Of a stretch of 64,000 nt of DNA, positions 43,934 to 50,502 are shown piece by piece (position 1 is the first letter of the stretch; each line of letters opens with the position of its first letter). Under the pieces are notes generated by a model. That model did not search any database. It was given only the letters and a program-made list of their open reading frames with translations, and had not been told where the DNA came from. A program made the translations under genes and the position numbers. The stretch is from Marivita cryptomonadis (GTDB lineage: Bacteria > Pseudomonadota > Alphaproteobacteria > Rhodobacterales > Rhodobacteraceae), in the NCBI RefSeq assembly GCF_002115725.1, contig NZ_JFKD01000016.1, forward strand, positions 51,009 to 115,008, given 5' to 3'.

Positions 43934-45022
43934 TCAGGATTGCAAACAGTCCGCCAACGCTCGCGCAAGGTTGCGCACGACGTTGCCGTAAAGATCGGCA
44001 CCAAGATCGAGATCGGAACCCAAGGGATCAAGAACACCTGTCTTGGCTTCGGAACCGTCCATGACCGCTGCGACAATCTTGGGATCGAATTGTGGTTCGG
44101 ACAGCACGCAGCGGATGTCCTGTTCTGTGACTCGGTTCTGAATCTCTGCAATCCGGGCAGGGCTGGCATCGGTCGCATCCGAGAACGAGATCGCGCCGGA
44201 GGCGGGGAAATCGAATGTGTTTTCGAAATACTGATATGCGTCATGGAACACGATGAAGTTCTGCCGCCGCACTGGATCGAGGATCGCGTTGACCTCGGTC
44301 CTCAGGCTGTCCAACTCTTCGCGAGCCGCTGTGGCATTGGCATAATATGCCCCTGCATTTTCGGGGTCGGCAGCAGACAACTGCGCGGCAATCGCGTTCA
44401 GCCACACCGATGCATTGTCGAGTGACAACCACGCATGTGGATCATGGGCGCCGTGGGCATGTCCGGCATGTCCTTCGTCATCATGAGCGTGATCGTCGTG
44501 CCCGTGATCGTCATGCCCGTGATCGTCATGGGAGTGCGCGTCATCTGCATGGTCGTCTTTTGCGTGGTCGTCGTCATGATCATGCTCATGATCATGGGCC
44601 GCCTCGTCATGCGCGTGATCATCATGCCCGTGGTCGTCCTTGGCGTCGTGATCATGCGCTTCGAACAAGGCGCTTTCACGGAACGGCAGTTCCAGCGTGC
44701 CATCAGTTTCCATCAATGTCGAAACCGTTGCCGAGCCAGCGAGGGTTTCAATCGCATTTTCCATCCAAGGTGTCAGATCGGGACCGATCCAGAATACAAG
44801 ATCGGCATCCTGAAGCGCGGCAGCTTCAGATGGGCGGAGGCTGTATTCATGCGGCGTGGCCCCCGATGGCACGATCAGGCTTGCCTCGCCAACGCCGTCC
44901 ATAACGCGTGACACGAGCGAATGCACCGGGGCGATATCGGTTGCGACCTTCGGAACATCTGCCCAAGCGGCACTTGCAAGAAGGGTGGCCGACAGGCTCA
45001 GGGGCAAGAGGTTTCTGGACAT
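43934..45022 (-). CDS. znuA: Zinc ABC transporter substrate-binding protein
   Basis: A 362-residue periplasmic zinc-binding protein with a signal peptide (LLPLSLSATLLASAAWA). Cluster A-I fold residues are visible: DIAPVHSLVSRVMDGVG, PSGATPHEYSLRPSEA and DPHAWLSLDNASVW. Residues about 125-200 are an extremely His/Asp-rich loop (repeats of HDDHGHDDH), which collects zinc. One Cys pair near the end fits the known ZnuA disulfide. The ATG at 45022 has GGAG seven bases upstream. It is divergent from zur-znuCB across a Zur-like site. Confidence 0.94.
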   Translation of the reverse strand: MSRNLLPLSLSATLLASAAWADVPKVATDIAPVHSLVSRVMDGVGEASLIVPSGATPHEYSLRPSEAAALQDADLVFWIGPDLTPWMENAIETLAGSATVSTLMETDGTLELPFRESALFEAHDHDAKDDHGHDDHAHDEAAHDHEHDHDDDHAKDDHADDAHSHDDHGHDDHGHDDHAHDDEGHAGHAHGAHDPHAWLSLDNASVWLNAIAAQLSAADPENAGAYYANATAAREELDSLRTEVNAILDPVRRQNFIVFHDAYQYFENTFDFPASGAISFSDATDASPARIAEIQNRVTEQDIRCVLSEPQFDPKIVAAVMDGSEAKTGVLDPLGSDLDLGADLYGNVVRNLARALADCLQS

Positions 45023-45039
45023 CGGGAACTCCATGTGAT

Positions 45040-45055
45040 CTTATAACGTTACAAG
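45040..45055. promoter_or_regulatory. Zur-like operator between znuA and zur
   Basis: A 16-bp imperfect palindrome, arms CTTATAAC and GTTACAAG (seven of eight pairs match), centred in the 56-bp divergent gap. A weaker TGTAATAACA element sits beside the zur start. The GTTATAAC-like half-site fits alphaproteobacterial Zur boxes, so one site could control both transcripts. Confidence 0.65.
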
Positions 45056-45078
45056 TTCAATACTGGAAATGTAATAAC

Positions 45079-45597
45079 ATGACAAGTGGCGATAACGCAT
45101 CGAAATCAACGGCATCCGAGCCGGTTGGCTTTGAACGGCATGATCATGCCGGATGTATTGCCTCAGCTCTTGCGGCTGCAGATGCGCATTGTGCCGAAAA
45201 CGGCTTACGTTTTACGCCGGTGCGTCGTCAGGCGCTTGAATTCCTATTGCAGGAACACCGGGCCATTGGGGCTTATGAAATGCTCGACCGGCTGCGCGAT
45301 GCCGGGTTTGGATCGCAACCGCCCGTGGCCTACCGCGCGCTTGAATTTCTGGTGGCACACGGGTTTGCGCACAAGATCGAACGACTCAACGCCTTTATCG
45401 CCTGTGCCCATCCCGGTGCCGACCATTCTCCGGCCTTCATGATCTGTCGCATGTGCCAATCCGTGGCCGAGGCGCAGTCAGAGCCCTCGCGCGAGGGGTT
45501 GGGTGACATGGCCCGCGCTGCCGGGTTCCAGATCGAACGCACCATGCTCGAAGCCGAAGGCATTTGCCCCAGCTGCGCTGAGAAGGTTGAGACATGA
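45079..45597 (+). CDS. zur: Fur family zinc regulator Zur
   Basis: A 172-residue Fur-type repressor: winged helix with LRFTPVRRQALEFLLQEHRAIGAYEMLDRL, dimerisation domain, and two CxxC pairs (ICRMCQ and ICPSCAEK) for structural zinc. The HPGADHSPAFMICRMC segment fits the regulatory zinc site. Location between znuA and znuCB marks it as Zur rather than Fur. Its stop overlaps the znuC start by 4 bases (ATGA). Confidence 0.92.
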   Translation: MTSGDNASKSTASEPVGFERHDHAGCIASALAAADAHCAENGLRFTPVRRQALEFLLQEHRAIGAYEMLDRLRDAGFGSQPPVAYRALEFLVAHGFAHKIERLNAFIACAHPGADHSPAFMICRMCQSVAEAQSEPSREGLGDMARAAGFQIERTMLEAEGICPSCAEKVET

Positions 45598-46364
45598 GCT
45601 TGATCACGGCAAAGCGGATCAGTGTCGGCTACGGCGCAAACACAGTGTTGCGCAATGTCTCATTGACCATCGAACCCGGCGAGATCGTCACTATTGTTGG
45701 TCCCAACGGGTCGGGGAAAACCACGCTTTTGCGGGCGTTGATCGGTGCCGTCAGTCCGGAAACTGGCCAGATCACGCGCAAGTCGGACTTGAGGATCGGA
45801 TACGTCCCACAAAAACTTCATATTGATCCGACCCTGCCGATCACGGTCGAACGGTTCTTGCGTCTTCCCGGTGGCCACAAGACAGCCAGTTGTGCCCAAG
45901 CGTTGGACGAGGCCGGGGTCCCGGATCTTTCGGGCCGGCAGATGTCCAGCCTGTCTGGGGGGCAGTTTCAGCGTGTGCTGTTGGCCCGTGCCCTGATGGA
46001 AAGGCCGGATTTGCTGTTACTGGACGAGGCGACGCAAGGGCTTGATCAACCCGGATCGGCGGCGTTCTATCTGCAGATCGAACGGGTGCGCCAGCGCACG
46101 GGCTGTGCTGTTCTGATGATCAGCCACGAACTGCATGTCGTGATGAGTGCGTCTGACAGGGTGGTGTGTCTGAATGGTCATGTCTGTTGCGAAGGCACAC
46201 CCGAAATCGTATCGGCGGCGCCGGAATATCGGGCGTTGTTCGGCACCGGCACAGGCGGTGCTTTGGCGCTTTACCGACACGAACACGATCATGCCCATGA
46301 CGAATCCTGCGACCACGATCATGGGCCACATGATCACAGGAAAGAAACCGAGGCGGCAGAATAA
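45594..46364 (+). CDS. znuC: Zinc ABC transporter ATP-binding protein
   Basis: A 256-residue ABC ATPase: Walker A VGPNGSGKTTLL, signature LSGGQFQRVLLARAL, Walker B LLLLDEATQGLD and the switch His in MISHELHVV. A His-rich C-terminal tail (HEHDHAHDESCDHDHGPHDH) is typical for zinc systems. It overlaps zur at its start and znuB by one base at its end. Confidence 0.95.
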   Translation: MSLITAKRISVGYGANTVLRNVSLTIEPGEIVTIVGPNGSGKTTLLRALIGAVSPETGQITRKSDLRIGYVPQKLHIDPTLPITVERFLRLPGGHKTASCAQALDEAGVPDLSGRQMSSLSGGQFQRVLLARALMERPDLLLLDEATQGLDQPGSAAFYLQIERVRQRTGCAVLMISHELHVVMSASDRVVCLNGHVCCEGTPEIVSAAPEYRALFGTGTGGALALYRHEHDHAHDESCDHDHGPHDHRKETEAAE

Positions 46365-47152
46365 TGCTGGATGATTTCATGACCCGTGCGGTTCTCGCCG
46401 GGGTGGGGGTGGCGGTCGCCGCTGCCCCGCTGGGAAGCTTTGTTGTGTGGCGGCGCATGGCCTATTTCGGGGATGCCACCGCCCATGCCGCGATTCTTGG
46501 CGTGGCGCTATCGCTTGCCTTGCAGATGTCGATCTTTGCCGGAGCCATGGCGGTGGCACTTGTGATGGCGTTGACGGTGACGCTGCTGTCAGGACGCGGC
46601 TATGCGATGGACACGCTGCTGGGCGTGCTTGCACATTCGGCACTTGCGTTCGGGTTGGTCGCCGTGTCCTTCCTGTCGGGGATCCGCATTGATCTCATGG
46701 CCTATCTTTTCGGAGACATCCTTGCCGTATCCCGCAGCGATCTTGCGGTGATCTGGGGGGGCGCTGGCTTGGTCGCCGGGTTGATGGCGTGGCGATGGTC
46801 CGCTTTGCTGACATCCACCCTGAGCGAGGAGCTGGCTTATGCCAGCGGCATCGACCCGAAGCGGGAACAACTGTTCCTGACCGTGGCACTTGCCATCACG
46901 GTTGCCGTCGCGATCAAGGTGGTCGGTGTTCTGCTGATTGCCGCGATGTTGATCATACCTGCGGCAGCGGCCCGCCCATTGTCGCGCACACCCGAACAGA
47001 TGGCTTTGACAGCCGGTATGATCGGGGCGTTATCGGCCTTGATTGGCCTGAACGCCGCTTACGTCTTCGACACACCCGCCGGACCATCCATCGTATGCGT
47101 GGCCGCACTGGCGTTTCTCGCCACCAGCGTAACCCGCAGCCTTCGAGGCTGA
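46364..47152 (+). CDS. znuB: Zinc ABC transporter permease
   Basis: A 262-residue ABC-3 family permease with seven to eight membrane spans. Typical segments are FVVWRRMAYFGDATAHAAILGVAL, GYAMDTLLGVLAHSALAFGLV and VVGVLLIAAMLIIPAAAARPL. Together with ZnuA and ZnuC it imports zinc. It is the last core gene before the AT-rich border of the island. Confidence 0.94.
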   Translation: MLDDFMTRAVLAGVGVAVAAAPLGSFVVWRRMAYFGDATAHAAILGVALSLALQMSIFAGAMAVALVMALTVTLLSGRGYAMDTLLGVLAHSALAFGLVAVSFLSGIRIDLMAYLFGDILAVSRSDLAVIWGGAGLVAGLMAWRWSALLTSTLSEELAYASGIDPKREQLFLTVALAITVAVAIKVVGVLLIAAMLIIPAAAARPLSRTPEQMALTAGMIGALSALIGLNAAYVFDTPAGPSIVCVAALAFLATSVTRSLRG

Positions 47153-47419
47153 GGACGTCGATACTTTTGCCATAGAAGAAAAATGGCGGAGAGACAGTCC
47201 GACGGTTTAGCGCGCTTCAATAATAAAAATCAAATAAAACAATATTATAGATATCGACCTCCGAAGAATTGTGTAGCACAGTGTGTAGCAAATTTTACCT
47301 ATGCCCAAGGGGTCTATCGACAGACTGCTTCGCACACAAATATAGTTCGGCGATCCCATCCTAAGAATGTTTGCCTGGTTCTTCCCCGTTCGGCACAAGC
47401 ATCGGTCGATGCATTGTGG
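47153..47419. other. AT-rich non-coding border of the accessory region
   Basis: This stretch has no supportable gene and is markedly richer in A and T than its surroundings (for example 47219-47260). At 47184-47197 it contains TGGCGGAGAGACAG, which matches, as I know it, the 3' end of a serine tRNA read on the other strand; the match stops there. This could be an attachment-site remnant. The last three bases (TGG) are one copy of the IS3 target duplication. Confidence 0.45.
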
Positions 47420-47467
47420 TGAAACAGACCGGGTTTACCGGAGAGCCAAAAGCTCGGAAGGTAAGCT

Positions 47468-47800
47468 ATGGAAAAGGGAAACCCTGGGAACCGTTTTTCG
47501 ACAGAGGTGCGCGCACGTGCGGTGCGCATGGTCTTGGAGAATGAAGCGGATTACAAATCACGATCGCAGGCGATTGCTTCGATCTCAGAGAAGTTTGGAT
47601 GCAGCCGCGATACGTTACGGGGCTGGGTAAACAAGCAGGCGGTTGAAGATGGGACACGCGATGGCTTGACCCAGTCGGAACGGGATGAATTCAAGGCACT
47701 TCAGCGTGAGAACCGCGAACTTAAGCAAGCCAACGAGATCCTGCGTAAGGCGTCGGCTTTTTTCGCGGCGGCGGACCTCGACCGCCAATGGAAGAGATGA
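47468..47800 (+). CDS. IS3-family transposase OrfA
   Basis: A 110-residue helix-turn-helix protein: RFSTEVRARAVRMVLENEADYKS, AIASISEKFGCSRDTLRGWVNKQ and the leucine-zipper-like REELKQANEILRKASAFF region. A slippery heptamer T TTT TTC lies at 47758-47764 in register with orfA, so a -1 frameshift would fuse it to OrfB in the standard IS3 manner. Confidence 0.92.
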   Translation: MEKGNPGNRFSTEVRARAVRMVLENEADYKSRSQAIASISEKFGCSRDTLRGWVNKQAVEDGTRDGLTQSERDEFKALQRENRELKQANEILRKASAFFAAADLDRQWKR

Positions 47801-48702
47801 TTGTTTTCATTGGCGATCATCGTGGGAACTATGGCGTCGAGGCGATCTGCAGGGTTTTGCCGGTCGCGCCATCCAGCTATTATCACCATTAGGCCGTCAA
47901 GCGTGATCCGTCCCAAGCGTCCCTTCGAGCGCAGTGCGATGCAGTTCTCGCAGCGAAGATCAAAACCTGCTGGGAAGCCAGTGGCAAGCGTTACGGCGCG
48001 GTGAAAGTCTGGCACGATCTTGCCGCAGAGATTGAGGGTTTGGCGCGTTGTACAGTTGTGCGCTTGATGAAAGGCGCGGGAATACAGGGTGTTACCCGCG
48101 GAAAGGGCAAGAAGACCACGCACAGCAACCCGGCTCTGCCCTGCCCAGAAGATAAGGTGAACCGCGAGTTCAACGCGCCTGCGCCCAACATTTTATGGGT
48201 GGCCGACTTCACATATGTGCGGACGGCGGTGGGTTTCGTCTATGTTGCCTTCATTATCGATGTCTTTGCCCGCTTTATCGTTGGTTGGCAGGTCTCCTCG
48301 TCGCCCAATACCAAGTTGGTATTAGACGCTCTTGACCAGGCGCTTGCTGCCCGAAATCCGGATCGTGACAGGCTCACCCACCACAGTGATAGCGGCGTTC
48401 AATACCTGTCCATCAAGTATACTGAACGTCTTGAAGACGCCAAAATCGGTGCCTCGGTTGGCAGCGTTGGAGACTCTTACGACAATGCTCTCGCAGAGAC
48501 GATCAACGGCCTCTACAAGACCGAAGTCATCGAGCATGAGGGGCCTTGGTCTGGGAAGAAGGACGTCGAAATGGCCACCCTGCAGTGGGTCTATTGGTAC
48601 AACACGAAACGCCTCTTTGGACCGCTCGGATATATCTCACCCGCAACCGCAGAAAGGAACTTTTACAACGCAGAGCTCACGGCTAAAATAGCCGCTGAGT
48701 GA
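47788..48702 (+). pseudogene. IS3-family transposase OrfB, interrupted by an amber stop
   Basis: The rve-type integrase core is intact downstream: first Asp in VADFTYVRTA, second in THHSDSGVQY, Glu in NALAETINGLYKTE. However, the natural orfB start at 47788 (MEEMIVFIGDHRGNYGVEA) is followed in frame by TAG at 47890-47892, 34 codons in, with the homologous sequence continuing directly after (AVKRDPSQASLRAQCDAVLAA). An internal GTG at 48001 would give only a truncated product. The copy is therefore probably not autonomously active. Confidence 0.85.
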
Positions 48703-48739
48703 CGAACTCCAACGTCTCCGGTAAACCCGGTCTGGTTCA

Positions 48740-49058
48740 TGGTCTCGCTCGTTCCCATGGCCACCTTGCCAGCTCTTGGCCGGACCGGCCGGTCCGGGCT
48801 GTCTCTATCACCAGGGCGAGCTTGTCCGCCCCGGGCGGGGTCTCGTCCTCCTCGGCGGGCTGGAAGCGCATGCTCTTGCCGCTCGTCCGGAACAGATCGA
48901 AGAGGTCGGCGCTGCGCTCGCCCACCACTTCGAGGACGCTGGCGCGCTTGGCGGACCGGTTCACGTGGATCAGCCGGTTCAGGGCCCCGTCTCCACGAGC
49001 AGGCGCCGTGCGTCCTCGAGGAGGCCGGAAAGGGGGCGGAGGGGGCGTGGTCTGCCAT
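48740..49058 (-). pseudogene. DUF4011-type helicase N-terminal remnant, frameshifted and cut by IS3
   Basis: Read on the minus strand, one frame gives GLLEDARRLLVETG. After a one-base shift it continues with LNRLIHVNRSAKRASVLEVV, then GERSADLFDLF and KSMRFQPAEED. This combination is the start of DUF4011-domain (helicase-like) proteins as I remember them. The frame then runs into the IS3 end. No continuation is visible on the other side of the element, so most of the gene is lost. Composition is very GC-rich, unlike the DNA left of the IS. Confidence 0.5.
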
Positions 49059-49136
49059 GAGGGTCACCTGTGGGGTTCAGCGGAGCGGCTCGGGCTCTGT
49101 CAGGAGCGTCGCGTGGCGGGAGCGGTCCGGGATCGT

Positions 49137-49802
49137 TCAGGGCAGCCCCAGCTGCTCCACGAGGACCTTCCCGGAGCGGGGGACGACGACCCGGAAATGT
49201 CGGGCCTGGAGCACGTCGAGGATCCGGGTCGGCCGGTAGGAGACCCAGTTGACTCCGCCCGGGTGCCGCACGCTGTCATAGACGATCCCGTCATGAGGGC
49301 CCGTCCGGACGGACCGGCCGAAAACCTGGGTAGCGGGGTAGGTCGCGGGGTCCGGGTCGTGCAGGTCCGGGCGCGCGCCGCGGATGTCGACGAACTCCCC
49401 CTCGAGGTGAGCGGTATACTCGCGCAGCTCCTCCGTCTTCTGCTGGAGCGCGCTCAGGGCGATCTCGCGGCGGATCCCGTTGACCAGCTCCAGGACGGTG
49501 GTCTCCAGCGCGCTCGCGGCGTACCAAGCGCCGAGGTCCGGGCCGGCGAACCGGCTCCCCTGCGGCGCCCCGTGCAGGAACGCGGCCATCACGACGCTGG
49601 CGTTGGGGCGACCGTAGACCCAGTCGGACCTCGCAAGCCGCCGCAGCCGCGGCGCCACGAGCCGGTCGTTGGTCCATCCTTCGAGCTCGAAGACCGGGAC
49701 GAGATCCTCAGGGGCCGCCACTGTCTCGAACGCGGCGATCGGGGGGAAGCGGGACGGGATCAGGCGATGTGTGCGCTCGGGCGCCCGGGCGAGGCGCGTC
49801 AC
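49137..49802 (-). CDS. RES domain toxin (NAD+-degrading family)
   Basis: A 221-residue RES-family protein: HRLIPSRFPPIAAFETVAAP, YGRPNASVVMAAFLHGAPQGSRFAG, AWYAASALETTVLEL and the late VNWVSYRPTRILDVLQA. RES toxins deplete NAD+ by phosphorolysis or hydrolysis. The GTG start overlaps the antitoxin stop by 4 bases (GTGA), the usual antitoxin-first order. Strongly GC-rich codon use differs from the core genes. Confidence 0.85.
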   Translation of the reverse strand: MTRLARAPERTHRLIPSRFPPIAAFETVAAPEDLVPVFELEGWTNDRLVAPRLRRLARSDWVYGRPNASVVMAAFLHGAPQGSRFAGPDLGAWYAASALETTVLELVNGIRREIALSALQQKTEELREYTAHLEGEFVDIRGARPDLHDPDPATYPATQVFGRSVRTGPHDGIVYDSVRHPGGVNWVSYRPTRILDVLQARHFRVVVPRSGKVLVEQLGLP

Positions 49803-50308
49803 GTGAAGACGAGGTCCGTCGGGCGCACCGGCTCGATATCCGCCCCCTCGCCGGGGCCGCCGCGCAGCCCGCCGCGCCAGCCGTCGAGGTATCGGCGCAC
49901 CGTGAGGATCCCGTCGAGGCCACCCCCGATCATCACCTCCAGCGGGGCCTGCCCCCCGAAGGCCTCGCCGCGATGCGGGCCCTTGAGCCAGGTCAGCCCC
50001 TCCGCCTCGATCGGGAAGAGGACGCCGAGCGCCTTATGAACGCCGAGGACCCCCGAGATGCGGGTGAGCGTATCGAGCGGCAGGGACAGGGGCGCCGCGG
50101 CGCGGGCCTTCTTGACCCACTCGTGATAAGTCGAATTCGACGGCTCGCCGAGGAGCGCGATCCGGTCCCGCGTGGGTATCCCGTAGCGATCGGCGATGGC
50201 GAGGAAGGTCCGCAGGCCCGGTCCGCTGACGCGGCGGCGCGCCTCCGCGTCGATCTCCTGCTGGACGGGCTCCGACCCGGCCTGTTCGGGCAGCTGAAGA
50301 ATGATCAT
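49799..50308 (-). CDS. Xre/MbcA/ParS-type antitoxin
   Basis: A 169-residue antitoxin. An N-terminal helix-turn-helix-like part (LRTFLAIADRYGIPTRDRIALLG, STYHEWVKKARAA) is followed by the DUF2384 toxin-binding region (LTRISGVLGVHKALGVLFP, GLTWLKGPHRGEAFGGQAPLEVMIGGG, TVRRYLDGWRGG). The ATG at 50308 is set by CGAAGGAGACCCC. A promoter with an internal palindrome lies just upstream, suggesting autorepression. It neutralises the RES toxin encoded next. Confidence 0.88.
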   Translation of the reverse strand: MIILQLPEQAGSEPVQQEIDAEARRRVSGPGLRTFLAIADRYGIPTRDRIALLGEPSNSTYHEWVKKARAAAPLSLPLDTLTRISGVLGVHKALGVLFPIEAEGLTWLKGPHRGEAFGGQAPLEVMIGGGLDGILTVRRYLDGWRGGLRGGPGEGADIEPVRPTDLVFT

Positions 50309-50331
50309 GTGGGGTCTCCTTCGTTTTTGAA

Positions 50332-50360
50332 CATATAGTCCAAATTCGGACAGCTCACAA
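50332..50360 (-). promoter_or_regulatory. Promoter and operator of the RES/Xre pair
   Basis: On the minus strand a -35 TTGTGA (50360-50355) and a -10 TATATG (50337-50332) are separated by exactly 17 bases. The spacer contains the inverted repeat GTCC-N6-GGAC (50338-50351), well placed for autorepression by the antitoxin. The antitoxin ATG is 24 bases further down. Confidence 0.6.
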
Positions 50361-50502
50361 GGGGCAGGGTGGGGCTCACGATGCATTCCCCGTCCGTTCC
50401 AAGGTCGCAAAAGCTGCCCCTCGATGTTTCGCCGCGTCACCACCTTGGTTCAGAGAGTTTGAGGTGCGGTATGTGCGACATGTATTTCAGTTTGTTCCAC
50501 GC

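Larger units (their letters stand above)
47420..48739 (+). mobile_element. IS3-family insertion sequence
   Basis: A 1320-bp element. The terminal inverted repeats are 25 bp with one mismatch (47420-47444 and 48715-48739), begin TGAA and end TTCA, and share CAGACCGGGTTTACCGGAGA. It is flanked by a 3-bp duplication TGG (47417-47419, 48740-48742), as expected for IS3-type transposition. It carries orfA and an interrupted orfB in the -1 frame. The intact ends and duplication point to a recent insertion. Confidence 0.93.

Noticed and set aside
44398..44911. Several open frames over the His-rich part of znuA
   Set aside because: They arise from the repeated CAT/GAT codons of the histidine-rich loop and give Met/Val/Ile-rich nonsense proteins.
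48699..50039. A 446-codon plus-strand open frame across the RES/Xre region
   Set aside because: It is an antisense by-product of very GC-rich DNA; the minus-strand RES toxin and Xre antitoxin explain the segment and have proper starts and overlap.
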